Source: UBA1858 sp045106935 (GTDB taxonomy: Bacteria > Pseudomonadota > Gammaproteobacteria > UBA4575). From it: a stretch of 64,000 nt of DNA. The translations under genes were made by a program, and so were the position numbers. Positions 27,861-35,420 of the stretch are shown here, in pieces (the first letter of the stretch is position 1; every line of letters begins with the position of its first letter). Below the pieces are notes generated by a model. It worked only from the letters and a program-made list of their open reading frames with translations, was not told where the DNA came from and ran no database searches. The DNA lies in NCBI GenBank assembly GCA_045106935.1, contig JBGCFN010000010.1, forward strand, positions 1-64,000. Direction: 5' to 3'.

Positions 27861-29729
27861 CTATATCGCCAGGTTAGGCGCCTTTTTATTTCCGTAGATT
27901 AAATTAATTAACGCTCGCGTACCCATAATAGCTGTCAGCATAGAGCACATGATTCCAATTGAGAGTGTCACAGCAAAGCCTTTAATCGGCCCCGTTCCAA
28001 ACGTGAATAAAACGATTGCCGCAATCAATGTTGTCACGTTTGCATCAGCAATCGTTGACAGCGCTTTTGCGTAACCTGCATGAATCCCCGCCTGAGGTGA
28101 ATTGCCATTTCGCAATTCTTCTCGTATCCGCTCAAAGATCAATACGTTTGCATCGACTGCCATACCCACAGTCAATACAATGCCAGCAATCCCTGGCAAA
28201 GTTAATGTCGCACCTGGAATCATTGATAGAATCGCAATAATCAGCAACAGGTTTACCACTAATGCAACATTAGCCACCAAACCAAATACTCGATAATAAA
28301 TCACCATGAATATCATCACTAAAATCATACCCAGAATCACTGAGCGCTTACCTTGATCAATATTTTGTTGCCCTAGGCTTGGCCCTACAGTTCGCTCTTC
28401 AATAATACTCATTGGCGCGGCGAGTGCTCCCGCTCTTAGCAATAATGCTAAGTTGCGCGCTTCACGAGTAGAGTCTAAACCAGTGATTTGGAAGCGATGA
28501 CTTAACTCATCTTGTATACGCGCAATATTAATTACTTCTTCAACTTTGCGCGTACGGCTTTGAAGCTCACCGTTGTCATCTTTGTAGTATTCAGTTTTAT
28601 TTTCTATGAACACCACAGCCATTAATCGCTTAATGTTGTCGCCAGTGATTTTTCTAAATTTTCTCGCACCTTCACCATCGAGATTAATAAAGACAGCCGC
28701 ACCACCAGAGTCCTGATCAATTCCTGAAGACGCATCTGTTATGTATTCACCTTCCAACTTTGGCTTACGCTTCAACAACACCGGCGTACCATTTCGCTCA
28801 AAATAAAGCTTATCTCCAATAGGTACCTGCCCACTTTGCTTAGCAGCAAATGCGTCCGCTTGTTCATCCACCATGCGAAATTCTAAGGTCGCCGTCGCAC
28901 CTAAAATATTTTTTGCTTGAGTTGTATCTTGCACACCTGGCAGTTGAACAACAATCCGATCCAGTCCCTGCCTTTGAATGACAGGCTCTGCAACACCTAA
29001 TTCATTAACACGCTTTCTTAGTGTTGTTGTATTTTGTTGAACCGCAAATGTTTGTAGGGCTTGTTTTGCAGCGTCTTTAAAATCAACTCTTAGATCAAAA
29101 CCTTTTTCTGAATCCACTTCTAGGAAATCTAAATCCGCTCTAAAGTTATCTTTTAATTCAGCCAAGCCTGCTTGCAAGTTTTCTTCATCACGAAACTTAA
29201 CAATCAGCCCAACACCATCATTACTCACCGACACATAGCGAATTTTCTTATCTCTTAATGCGGTTCTAAATTCACCTTCATATCGATCCAACGCTTTATC
29301 TACAGCTGCACCTACATCTACTTGTAACAAGAAATGCACACCACCACGCAAATCTAGACCTAAACTCATCGGGCTAGCATTTAATGCTCGCAACCATGTT
29401 GGCACTGCAGGCGCTAAATTGAGCGCGACCACATGCTCAGAGTCGAGCGTACTTTTCAACTCATCGGCGGCAACAAGCTGGGCATCCGTATCTGAGAATC
29501 GTATAAGTAACTGTTGAGATTCAGTGACCTCCAACCCTTTACTGTCTATCTTATTTTGCAATAGCGTGGCTTCAACCTGAGCTTGCAAACCAGCAGGTAA
29601 CTCCCCACTGTCATGGGAAATTTGAACAGATGGATCTTCTGGAAATAAATTTGGCAAAGCATAGATAACTGCAACAATTAAAATGCACAGCAACATTGCA
29701 TTTTTCCAAAATGGATAATGATTTAACAT
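27861..29729 (-). CDS. secD: protein translocase subunit SecD
   Basis: Partner of SecF. The 622-residue protein has an N-terminal membrane segment, the periplasmic P1 domain starting with MSLGLDLRGGVHFLLQVD (about residue 115), and C-terminal segments with AGIVLTVGMAVDANVLIFERIREELRNG and the TLIAAIVLFTFGTGPIKGFA motif. Full length, between yajC and secF. Confidence 0.97.
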   Translation of the reverse strand: MLNHYPFWKNAMLLCILIVAVIYALPNLFPEDPSVQISHDSGELPAGLQAQVEATLLQNKIDSKGLEVTESQQLLIRFSDTDAQLVAADELKSTLDSEHVVALNLAPAVPTWLRALNASPMSLGLDLRGGVHFLLQVDVGAAVDKALDRYEGEFRTALRDKKIRYVSVSNDGVGLIVKFRDEENLQAGLAELKDNFRADLDFLEVDSEKGFDLRVDFKDAAKQALQTFAVQQNTTTLRKRVNELGVAEPVIQRQGLDRIVVQLPGVQDTTQAKNILGATATLEFRMVDEQADAFAAKQSGQVPIGDKLYFERNGTPVLLKRKPKLEGEYITDASSGIDQDSGGAAVFINLDGEGARKFRKITGDNIKRLMAVVFIENKTEYYKDDNGELQSRTRKVEEVINIARIQDELSHRFQITGLDSTREARNLALLLRAGALAAPMSIIEERTVGPSLGQQNIDQGKRSVILGMILVMIFMVIYYRVFGLVANVALVVNLLLIIAILSMIPGATLTLPGIAGIVLTVGMAVDANVLIFERIREELRNGNSPQAGIHAGYAKALSTIADANVTTLIAAIVLFTFGTGPIKGFAVTLSIGIMCSMLTAIMGTRALINLIYGNKKAPNLAI

Positions 29730-29779
29730 GGAATTTTCTCGATACTCGGTCTGTTCGTGGATGCTTATTAATTAAGCAA

Positions 29780-30106
29780 TCAATCCTGGTTTAAGGTGCC
29801 TTTGGGTAGGATGCTTGCAATCGCATGCTTTTGAACTTTGATAACGACATTTTCTGCCAGCTCGATACGAATGATATCGTCACCAACCCCTTTAATTTTG
29901 CCCATCATGCCGCCATTCGTGACGACCTCATCACCCTTACTGAGTGAATCCATTAATGATTTATGCTCTTTCTGCCTCTTTTGTTGAGGTCGAATTATCA
30001 TGAAATACATGATGGCGAAGAAAATGCCTATCATGACCAACATTTCTGTACCACCACCGCCAGCGGCAGGTGCGGCCTCTGCATGTGCATCACTTATTAA
30101 AAACAT
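29780..30106 (-). CDS. yajC: Sec translocon accessory protein YajC
   Basis: Small inner-membrane partner of SecDF. The 108-residue protein has one membrane segment (about residues 22-39), then FMIIRPQQKRQKEHKSL and the conserved GDEVVTNGGMMGKI segment. Slightly longer than E. coli YajC because of an Ala/Gly-rich N-terminus (AEAAPAAGGGG). Located between tgt and secD. Confidence 0.96.
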   Translation of the reverse strand: MFLISDAHAEAAPAAGGGGTEMLVMIGIFFAIMYFMIIRPQQKRQKEHKSLMDSLSKGDEVVTNGGMMGKIKGVGDDIIRIELAENVVIKVQKHAIASILPKGTLNQD

Positions 30107-30166
30107 AATGTGTCCTCAACTATTTATTCTTTATTGGTACGACGTACCCAAATACGAAGCGGCGTA

Positions 30167-31291
30167 TTATGCCACAGAAGACTCTCTTGTATGTCTTGCC
30201 GCATAAAATTCATCGTAAAATTTAGCAAATTCCCCCTCTAGGATTGCTTGACGCATACTTTCCATGAGCCCGTGGAAATAACTTAAATTATGGATAGTAT
30301 TTAACCTTCCACCAAGCATTTCCCCACATTTATCTAGATGCTTCAGATAGGCTCGGGAGTAGCGTTGGCAAGTGTAGCAGCCACATTTCTCGTCAATTGG
30401 GCGCTCATCATACTGATATTTCTGGTTTCGAATCCTCAGCACACCTTCACTGGTGTATAAGTAGCCATTGCGTGCATTTCTGGTGGGGATAACACAGTCA
30501 AACATGTCAATTCCTCGTGCAACCGCCTCAACGATATCTTCCGGCTTACCTACTCCCATTAAATAACGCGCTTTATTTTCAGGCATTTTATCTTTTAGGT
30601 AATCAAGTACGCGTATTCTTTCTTCGGCAGGCTCGCCGACGGATAGCCCACCTATGGCATAGCCATCAAAACCAATTTCCTTTAGCGCGGTGAGAGATTC
30701 TTCACGCAAATCCTCATACATCCCCCCTTGAACAATACCAAATAAAGCAGCATCACTACTGCCATGTGCATCTTTACTACGTTTCGCCCAGCGCGCAGAT
30801 AACCTCATGGAATCTGCCGCTTGTTCATGTGTGGCAGGATAAGGTGTGCATTCATCAAAAATCATCACAATATCAGAGCCTAATCCACGCTGTACTTGCA
30901 TGGATATTTCTGGGTCAAGATCTACCAGAGAGCCATCAATGGGCGATTTGAATTTCACGCCTTGCTCAGTAATTTTTCGATTTGCAGCAAGGCTGAACAC
31001 TTGAAATCCACCGGAATCGGTCAATATTGGACCTGACCAATGCATAAAATTCTGCAAGCCCCCCAATTTTTGCACTACATCAACACCTGGTCGCAGCATT
31101 AGGTGAAATGTATTGCCTAAAATAATTTTACTCCCACAAGCTTGCAATTCTTCGCCAGTCACACCTTTGACTGAACCATAAGTCCCTACAGGCATAAAAA
31201 TGGGCGTAGGTAAGTCACCGCGCCTAGTTTGTAATGTTCCAGCACGCGCACCTTGGTTAGTGGCTTCTAAGTTAAATTTAGCAATTCCCAT
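30167..31291 (-). CDS. tgt: tRNA-guanine transglycosylase
   Basis: Tgt swaps G34 for preQ1 in tRNAs for Asp, Asn, His and Tyr. The 374-residue TIM barrel has LTDSGGFQVFSLA (catalytic Asp at about 90), IFDECTPYPA, the nucleophile region MFDCVIPTRNARNG, and the zinc site C-x-C-x2-C near CGCYTCQRYSRAYLKHL. Full length. It starts 21 bases after queA. Confidence 0.97.
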   Translation of the reverse strand: MGIAKFNLEATNQGARAGTLQTRRGDLPTPIFMPVGTYGSVKGVTGEELQACGSKIILGNTFHLMLRPGVDVVQKLGGLQNFMHWSGPILTDSGGFQVFSLAANRKITEQGVKFKSPIDGSLVDLDPEISMQVQRGLGSDIVMIFDECTPYPATHEQAADSMRLSARWAKRSKDAHGSSDAALFGIVQGGMYEDLREESLTALKEIGFDGYAIGGLSVGEPAEERIRVLDYLKDKMPENKARYLMGVGKPEDIVEAVARGIDMFDCVIPTRNARNGYLYTSEGVLRIRNQKYQYDERPIDEKCGCYTCQRYSRAYLKHLDKCGEMLGGRLNTIHNLSYFHGLMESMRQAILEGEFAKFYDEFYAARHTRESSVA

Positions 31292-31312
31292 AATTTAAAA
31301 AAAATTAAAGCG

Positions 31313-32356
31313 TTAACTAGTAATCATCATGGCATCACCATAACTGTAAAAGCGATATTGTTTATCAATCGCATGCTGATATGCACGCCGAATATTTTCA
31401 TATCCTGCCAATGCACTAATCAGCATTAGCAGAGTAGAACGAGGCAAATGAAAGTTTGTGATTAACACATCAACCACGTTGAATTCAAAACCTGGATAAA
31501 TAAATATATCAGTATCACCTGTGAAAGTGCTTAGCTTGCCTGTGCTTGCGGCAGATTCAAGTGCACGCACACAGGTAGTCCCAACAGCCACTACTCGGCC
31601 TCCTTGCTGCTTGGTTAGATTGATTTTATCGCACACTTCTTGAGACACATGCACAAACTCGGAGTGCATTTTATGCTGACTTGGATCATCCACTTTAATT
31701 GGCTTAAATGTGCCCGCACCCACATGCAATGTGATAGTGGCAATATCTACCCCCTGTTGTTTTATTTGTGCTAACAGGTCTTGAGTAAAATGCAGACCAG
31801 CGGTCGGTGCTGCCACTGCGCCTAATTGATCCGCATAAACCGTTTGATAACGTGATTGATCACTATTGTTATCTTCACGCTCAATATAAGGAGGCAACGG
31901 AATATGCCCATAGCGCTGGAAGATATCCATCACGGACATATTTGAAAGAAATTTTAATATAAAAAACTCTTCATCACGTGCATATACTTGTACACGCACA
32001 TCTTCATTTACATCAAGAATAGCATCCACTTTAGGCGTGCGATTTGACTTTAATTGAGCTTTAACCAAATTATTCTCGAGCACTCTTTCAGCAAGAATCT
32101 CTATTTTTCCGCCACTTTGTTTTTGCGCAAATAAGCGGGCTGGAAAAACTTTCGTGTCGTTCAGTATCAATAAATCGCCTGGCTGCAAATAATTATTGAG
32201 ATCAGAAAAGCGTTTATCCTCAAATTCACCTTTTGATCGAGACACTACCAATAAACGACTACCATCCCGATCTGCGGCAGGCTCTAGTGCAATCAGCGAT
32301 TTTGGCAGTTCATAATCGAAATCTGAGGTCGTAAATTTTTTTGGATTTTGTTTCAT
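31313..32356 (-). CDS. queA: S-adenosylmethionine:tRNA ribosyltransferase-isomerase QueA
   Basis: QueA converts preQ1 in tRNA to epoxyqueuosine using the ribosyl part of SAM. The 347-residue protein has FDYELPKSLIALEPAADRDGSRLLV at the start, LLILNDTKVFPARLFA, APTAGLHFT and the C-terminal TNFHLPRSTLLMLISALAGYE. Full length. First gene of queA-tgt-yajC-secD-secF on the minus strand. Confidence 0.97.
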   Translation of the reverse strand: MKQNPKKFTTSDFDYELPKSLIALEPAADRDGSRLLVVSRSKGEFEDKRFSDLNNYLQPGDLLILNDTKVFPARLFAQKQSGGKIEILAERVLENNLVKAQLKSNRTPKVDAILDVNEDVRVQVYARDEEFFILKFLSNMSVMDIFQRYGHIPLPPYIEREDNNSDQSRYQTVYADQLGAVAAPTAGLHFTQDLLAQIKQQGVDIATITLHVGAGTFKPIKVDDPSQHKMHSEFVHVSQEVCDKINLTKQQGGRVVAVGTTCVRALESAASTGKLSTFTGDTDIFIYPGFEFNVVDVLITNFHLPRSTLLMLISALAGYENIRRAYQHAIDKQYRFYSYGDAMMITS

Positions 32357-32462
32357 CTAAAGGTTATTAAATCTTATTGAGCAGGCACTAACACGAAACA
32401 GATCATATGAGCATGCTTGATGTTATGGGAGTTTCGGTTACACTTCGCAAACCTTAACATAT

Positions 32463-32547
32463 GCCGGGGTGGCGGAATTGGTAGACGCGCCGGATTCAAT
32501 ATCCGGTTTCTTCGGAAGTGCGAGTTCGATTCTCGCCCTCGGCACCA
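32463..32547 (+). tRNA. tRNA-Leu (anticodon CAA), with an unusual U37
   Basis: An 85-base class II tRNA with encoded CCA. Acceptor arms GCCGGGG and CCTCGGC pair (one G-U), followed by A73. The T arm is GCGAG/CTCGC with TTCGATT, and the long variable arm folds as TTTC-TTCG-GAAG. The anticodon stem CCGGA/TCCGG holds a seven-base loop TTCAATA, so the anticodon is CAA (reads UUG) and position 37 is T. Leu tRNAs normally have A or G at 37. Confidence 0.93.
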
Positions 32548-32548
32548 G

Positions 32549-32575
32549 ATTTACAGGTGGCTACTACCTGTAAAT
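32549..32575 (+). terminator. hairpin directly after tRNA-Leu
   Basis: A perfect 10-base-pair stem (ATTTACAGGT with ACCTGTAAAT) and a 7-base loop begin 1 base after the tRNA CCA. The stem is followed by TTAATATTG, so the T run is poor. It could act as a terminator or as a processing/stability element for the tRNA precursor. Confidence 0.5.
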
Positions 32576-32765
32576 TTAATATTGCGAAGCAGCACAACTT
32601 TTTATCATTTGCGTATTGATTTAACACGTGAGTCTAGTATCGCGCAGCAATTATCTATTCTTAGACGAAAGTTACATCCCCATTTCAAACTGACACTCTA
32701 TATCAAATTTCCAGTACTACCCTCCACCATCACCCTGCTAAAATATTGTCGTCAATCAGCTAATT

Positions 32766-32842
32766 GCCCCGGTAGCTCAGCTGGATAGAGCGTCCCCCTC
32801 CTAAGGGGAAGGCCTGAGGTTCGAATCCTCATCGGGGCACCA
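32766..32842 (+). tRNA. tRNA-Arg (anticodon CCT)
   Basis: A 77-base tRNA with encoded CCA. Acceptor GCCCCGG pairs with TCGGGGC, the D loop is AGCTCAGCTGGATAGAGC, the anticodon stem TCCCC/GGGGA holds CTCCTAA (anticodon CCT, reads AGG), and the T arm is TGAGG/CCTCA with TTCGAAT. It lies about 220 bases after tRNA-Leu; the sequence between them shows no gene. Confidence 0.97.
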
Positions 32843-32919
32843 TTTTAAAAGCCCCTTACTTAACTGTAACCAAATGTATTACATCTCTTTGCGAAAAAAC
32901 TGTAAGAGCTACGATGGCC

Positions 32920-33327
32920 TCAATCAGCATCTTCTTCAATAAAGTTCAAAGAAGCTGAATTAATACAATATCGTAAGCCACTAGGCTTTGGACCATCAGG
33001 AAACACATGTCCTAAATGCGCATCACAGTTAGCACATACAACTTCTTCGCGTCGCATTCCATGAGACTCATCAAACTTTGTGCGCACTCTATCTTCTGCA
33101 AGTGGTAACCAATAACTTGGCCAACCAGACCCAGAGTCAAATTTTTCTTTTGAGCGAAATAATTCGGAGCCACAGACCACACAAGCGTAGGTACCATCAT
33201 CTTTGCAATCAACATACTCCCCTGAATAAGGTGGTTCTGTGCCCGCTTCTTGGGTGATGCGGTATTGTTCTGGAGTCAATCGAGCTCGTAACGCTTCAGG
33301 ACTTAGATCTGTTTTTAGTTTCGTCAT
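32920..33327 (-). CDS. msrB: peptide methionine-(R)-S-oxide reductase MsrB
   Basis: MsrB repairs R-methionine sulfoxide in proteins. The 135-residue protein has two zinc-binding CxxC pairs (CVVC and CANC), GSGWPSYW, and the catalytic Cys in LRYCINSASLNF near the C-terminus. The ATG at 33327 (MTKLKTDLSPEALRARL) fits the family; the frame extends to 33372 with an unlikely basic leader. It stands alone on the minus strand, next to the tRNA genes. Confidence 0.95.
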   Translation of the reverse strand: MTKLKTDLSPEALRARLTPEQYRITQEAGTEPPYSGEYVDCKDDGTYACVVCGSELFRSKEKFDSGSGWPSYWLPLAEDRVRTKFDESHGMRREEVVCANCDAHLGHVFPDGPKPSGLRYCINSASLNFIEEDAD

Positions 33328-33579
33328 TGTCTTACTACCCACTTGAATTCGTCTAAAAAATTTAGGCAACATACACTTTTTGTCATGCCCTCACGCAGCG
33401 CCTGTTTGTGTAAATTCTAGTTTGTGCGCTTGAATATGCAATACGAAGAATAGCCTTTCTTCTAATAATGAAATTATCAAATCTCGGCTACCGTTTCGGT
33501 CTGACAGGTCATTTATCTCAAAAACTCTGCCAATATCATTAGGTTAATTCATACCTGTACAAGAACTGTATATGAATAT

Positions 33580-33607
33580 TTGACAATTCTTATCATTTTA
33601 ATCTAAA
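33580..33607 (+). promoter_or_regulatory. promoter-like site with overlapping Fur-type box
   Basis: TTGACA (33580-33585) is followed after 16 bases by TCTAAA (33602-33607), a fair -10. The 15 bases 33581-33595 read TGACAATTCTTATCA, a 7-1-7 palindrome that differs from the Fur core TGATAAT-N-ATTATCA at one base in each half. The nearest plus-strand gene starts about 300 bases later. Confidence 0.35.
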
Positions 33608-33791
33608 CGAGCCTTTCGCAATTTTTACCGAAGTATCATATCACTCGCTGAAATTATGATATCAATAACCAATTGATTATTAATGAAATTCATGTGTTGT
33701 TCGATTTCACATAACCTAAAGATTATGTGCCTTTAAAGGCTAGACAACTATATCGATCATAATTTGTACTATTGTAGGTCTCAACAATTGC

Positions 33792-33819
33792 TTTGCTTTA
33801 AAAAAAAGAATGCTATAAA
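33792..33819 (+). promoter_or_regulatory. candidate sigma70 promoter of the MarR gene
   Basis: TTTGCT (33792-33797) and TATAAA (33814-33819) with a 16-base A-rich spacer. Transcription would start near 33826, giving a leader of about 75 bases before the ATG at 33903. Confidence 0.4.
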
Positions 33820-33902
33820 GCGCTTCAATATAAGTATAAGCGGTTAGTTTTGGCTGGATCTATCTGCAGCAACCAACAATTTTCAAGGCCGAACATAATA
33901 AA

Positions 33903-34373
33903 ATGAGTAAATCAAAAAAACTTTCTCAATCTGATCTGAAAACCTTCACACGGTCACTTCTTCAGTGTGGGGATCAATTACACACGCTATGTCGACTAGA
34001 AGTGAATAATCGCCTATCCAAGTATGACGTGAAATATAGTCAGTGGCTGATATTAGATTGTTTATCCCAAGAAGAGGTCGATAACCCGTCAAAGGTTGCC
34101 TCTCAACTCGGGATGGAAAGAGCGACAGTCAGCCGAAGTTTAGATATTCTAGAATCACGTAATCTAGTAAGTCGTACACATAATTTAGCTGATCGACGTG
34201 TGGTTGAAATACAAGTCACCGCTCAAGGCAGAAAAATCGCACAAATGGGTGTTCAACGCCTCGAACAGATTGTTCAATCTGTGACCGCTGATCACTCAGG
34301 TAGTAAAGTAAATGAGCTTTTCTCGCTTCTAGACCAAATTAAAGAGAACTTAAATCAAAAAATAGCCCGCTAG
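33903..34373 (+). CDS. MarR-family transcriptional regulator
   Basis: A 156-residue winged-helix dimer protein. The DNA-binding helix is in NPSKVASQLGMERATVSRSLDILESRNLVSR (about residues 60-92) and the wing in NLADRRVVEIQVTAQGRK. MarR proteins usually sense phenolic or oxidising ligands and control nearby genes. The neighbours are msrB on the other strand and an OmpA-like gene downstream; the target cannot be told. A 16-base-pair hairpin follows the gene. Confidence 0.88.
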   Translation: MSKSKKLSQSDLKTFTRSLLQCGDQLHTLCRLEVNNRLSKYDVKYSQWLILDCLSQEEVDNPSKVASQLGMERATVSRSLDILESRNLVSRTHNLADRRVVEIQVTAQGRKIAQMGVQRLEQIVQSVTADHSGSKVNELFSLLDQIKENLNQKIAR

Positions 34374-34432
34374 CAGTGATGCCTTTGTGATCACTCGCCC
34401 CTAAAAGAAAGCACCCTTTCTCGACAATTCCT

Positions 34433-34473
34433 TCTGCATTATTCTAGCAATAAGCTCGCTAGAATAATGCAGA
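34433..34473. repeat. 16-base-pair perfect inverted repeat
   Basis: Arms 34433-34448 and 34458-34473 (TCTGCATTATTCTAGC and its complement) pair perfectly across a 9-base loop. The sequence after either arm has no run of T, so it does not look like a simple intrinsic terminator. It lies between the MarR gene and the OmpA-like gene. Confidence 0.75.
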
Positions 34474-34543
34474 GATCATTGCTTCTTTGCCTCAAGCAAG
34501 CAATACTTACACCTATAACTAATAATAATAGAAAGACCATAAC

Positions 34544-35416
34544 TTGGCCCCCAAGTTAACTACGCATATGCCTGAAAATACTCATAATAAACAAACGCCA
34601 TGCCCTATTTGGATATGGGCCATCTTACTCCTTGGTCTCATTTTGCTGTATCTTCTTTATTCACGTGCGACCACAGTAAAAGCTCTGGAAATTCAACAGG
34701 ATATTCAATCTCGTGTATCTCAAAATATGCTCGAGTCGGAGCAAGCAAATTCTGTCACCGTAAACACAGACGGACGTGATGTGACACTCACAGGCGTGTT
34801 ACAGAATCAAGAATCCAGCACTGAAGCCGAAAAAATAGCTTTGCGTACTATCGGTGTGAGACAGGTAGATAATCAAATAACAGTGGGACAACCCACCGTC
34901 GATGATCAAGCCATCATAACGAAGACAACACCCGCGGCAAAACTAGAACCCATGCCTGCAGAATTTTCTCCACTGCCTCAGTTAAGCGCAACAGTCGAGC
35001 CAATGCCTGAAGAATTTGCACCGCTTGAAGAGGACACAAGTCAAGCGATAGAAACTGCGCGAGAAAAGTTCAGTCAACTGGATTTCAGCAATATTACTTT
35101 TGAGAAGAATTCATCTGCACTAACAGCAATTGCTCAGGGAACTCTCGACAGCGCAGCAAAAACATTATTAGAGAATACTTCAGTCGCCATTAGTATTGCT
35201 GGCCATACTGATAGCTCTGGCAACCCCGAATCAAATTTAAAACTAAGCCAACAGCGTGCCACATCAGTACTTAATTATTTAATCAATGCTGGTGTAGATG
35301 CCAGTCGAATTGAAGCGAATGGATTTGGAGATCAATTTCCTATCGCACCCAATGAAACACAAGCTGGTCGCATTAAAAATCGACGCATAGAAATTAAAGT
35401 TAAAAACGGAGAGTAG
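34544..35416 (+). CDS. membrane-anchored BON and OmpA-domain protein
   Basis: A 290-residue protein. Residues 22-40 form a membrane segment. Residues 43-115 look like a BON domain (VTVNTDGRDVTLTGVLQNQ ... VRQVDNQITV). A linker holds two copies of the motif EPMPxEFxPL (135-144 and 152-161). Residues 180-287 form an OmpA/MotB peptidoglycan-binding domain with AGHTDSSGNPESN, LSQQRATSVLNYL and NRRIEIKV. The longest frame starts at TTG (34544, GAAAGA 7 bases upstream); the ATG at 34568 is an alternative. It ends 4 bases before the coiled-coil gene, so the two are one operon. It probably ties the inner membrane to the cell wall; the role is unknown. Confidence 0.85.
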   Translation: MAPKLTTHMPENTHNKQTPCPIWIWAILLLGLILLYLLYSRATTVKALEIQQDIQSRVSQNMLESEQANSVTVNTDGRDVTLTGVLQNQESSTEAEKIALRTIGVRQVDNQITVGQPTVDDQAIITKTTPAAKLEPMPAEFSPLPQLSATVEPMPEEFAPLEEDTSQAIETAREKFSQLDFSNITFEKNSSALTAIAQGTLDSAAKTLLENTSVAISIAGHTDSSGNPESNLKLSQQRATSVLNYLINAGVDASRIEANGFGDQFPIAPNETQAGRIKNRRIEIKVKNGE

Positions 35417-35420
35417 TTAT

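Larger units (their letters stand above)
33328..33902. other. gene-free AT-rich region with regulatory signals
   Basis: About 575 bases between msrB and the MarR gene with no convincing reading frame. It contains a Fur-like palindrome over a TTGACA element (33580-33607), a hairpin CACATAA-8-TTATGTG with a short T run near 33705-33735 next to the palindrome GCCTTTAAAGGC, and a sigma70-like promoter for the MarR gene. It could hold a small RNA, but nothing proves it. Confidence 0.5.

Noticed and set aside
32417..32788. 123-codon frame over the tRNA genes
   Set aside because: It spans all of tRNA-Leu and part of tRNA-Arg; structured RNA explains the sequence.
33468..33542. 24-codon frame in the msrB-MarR gap
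   Set aside because: Very short, no ribosome site, and no membrane or charge pattern.
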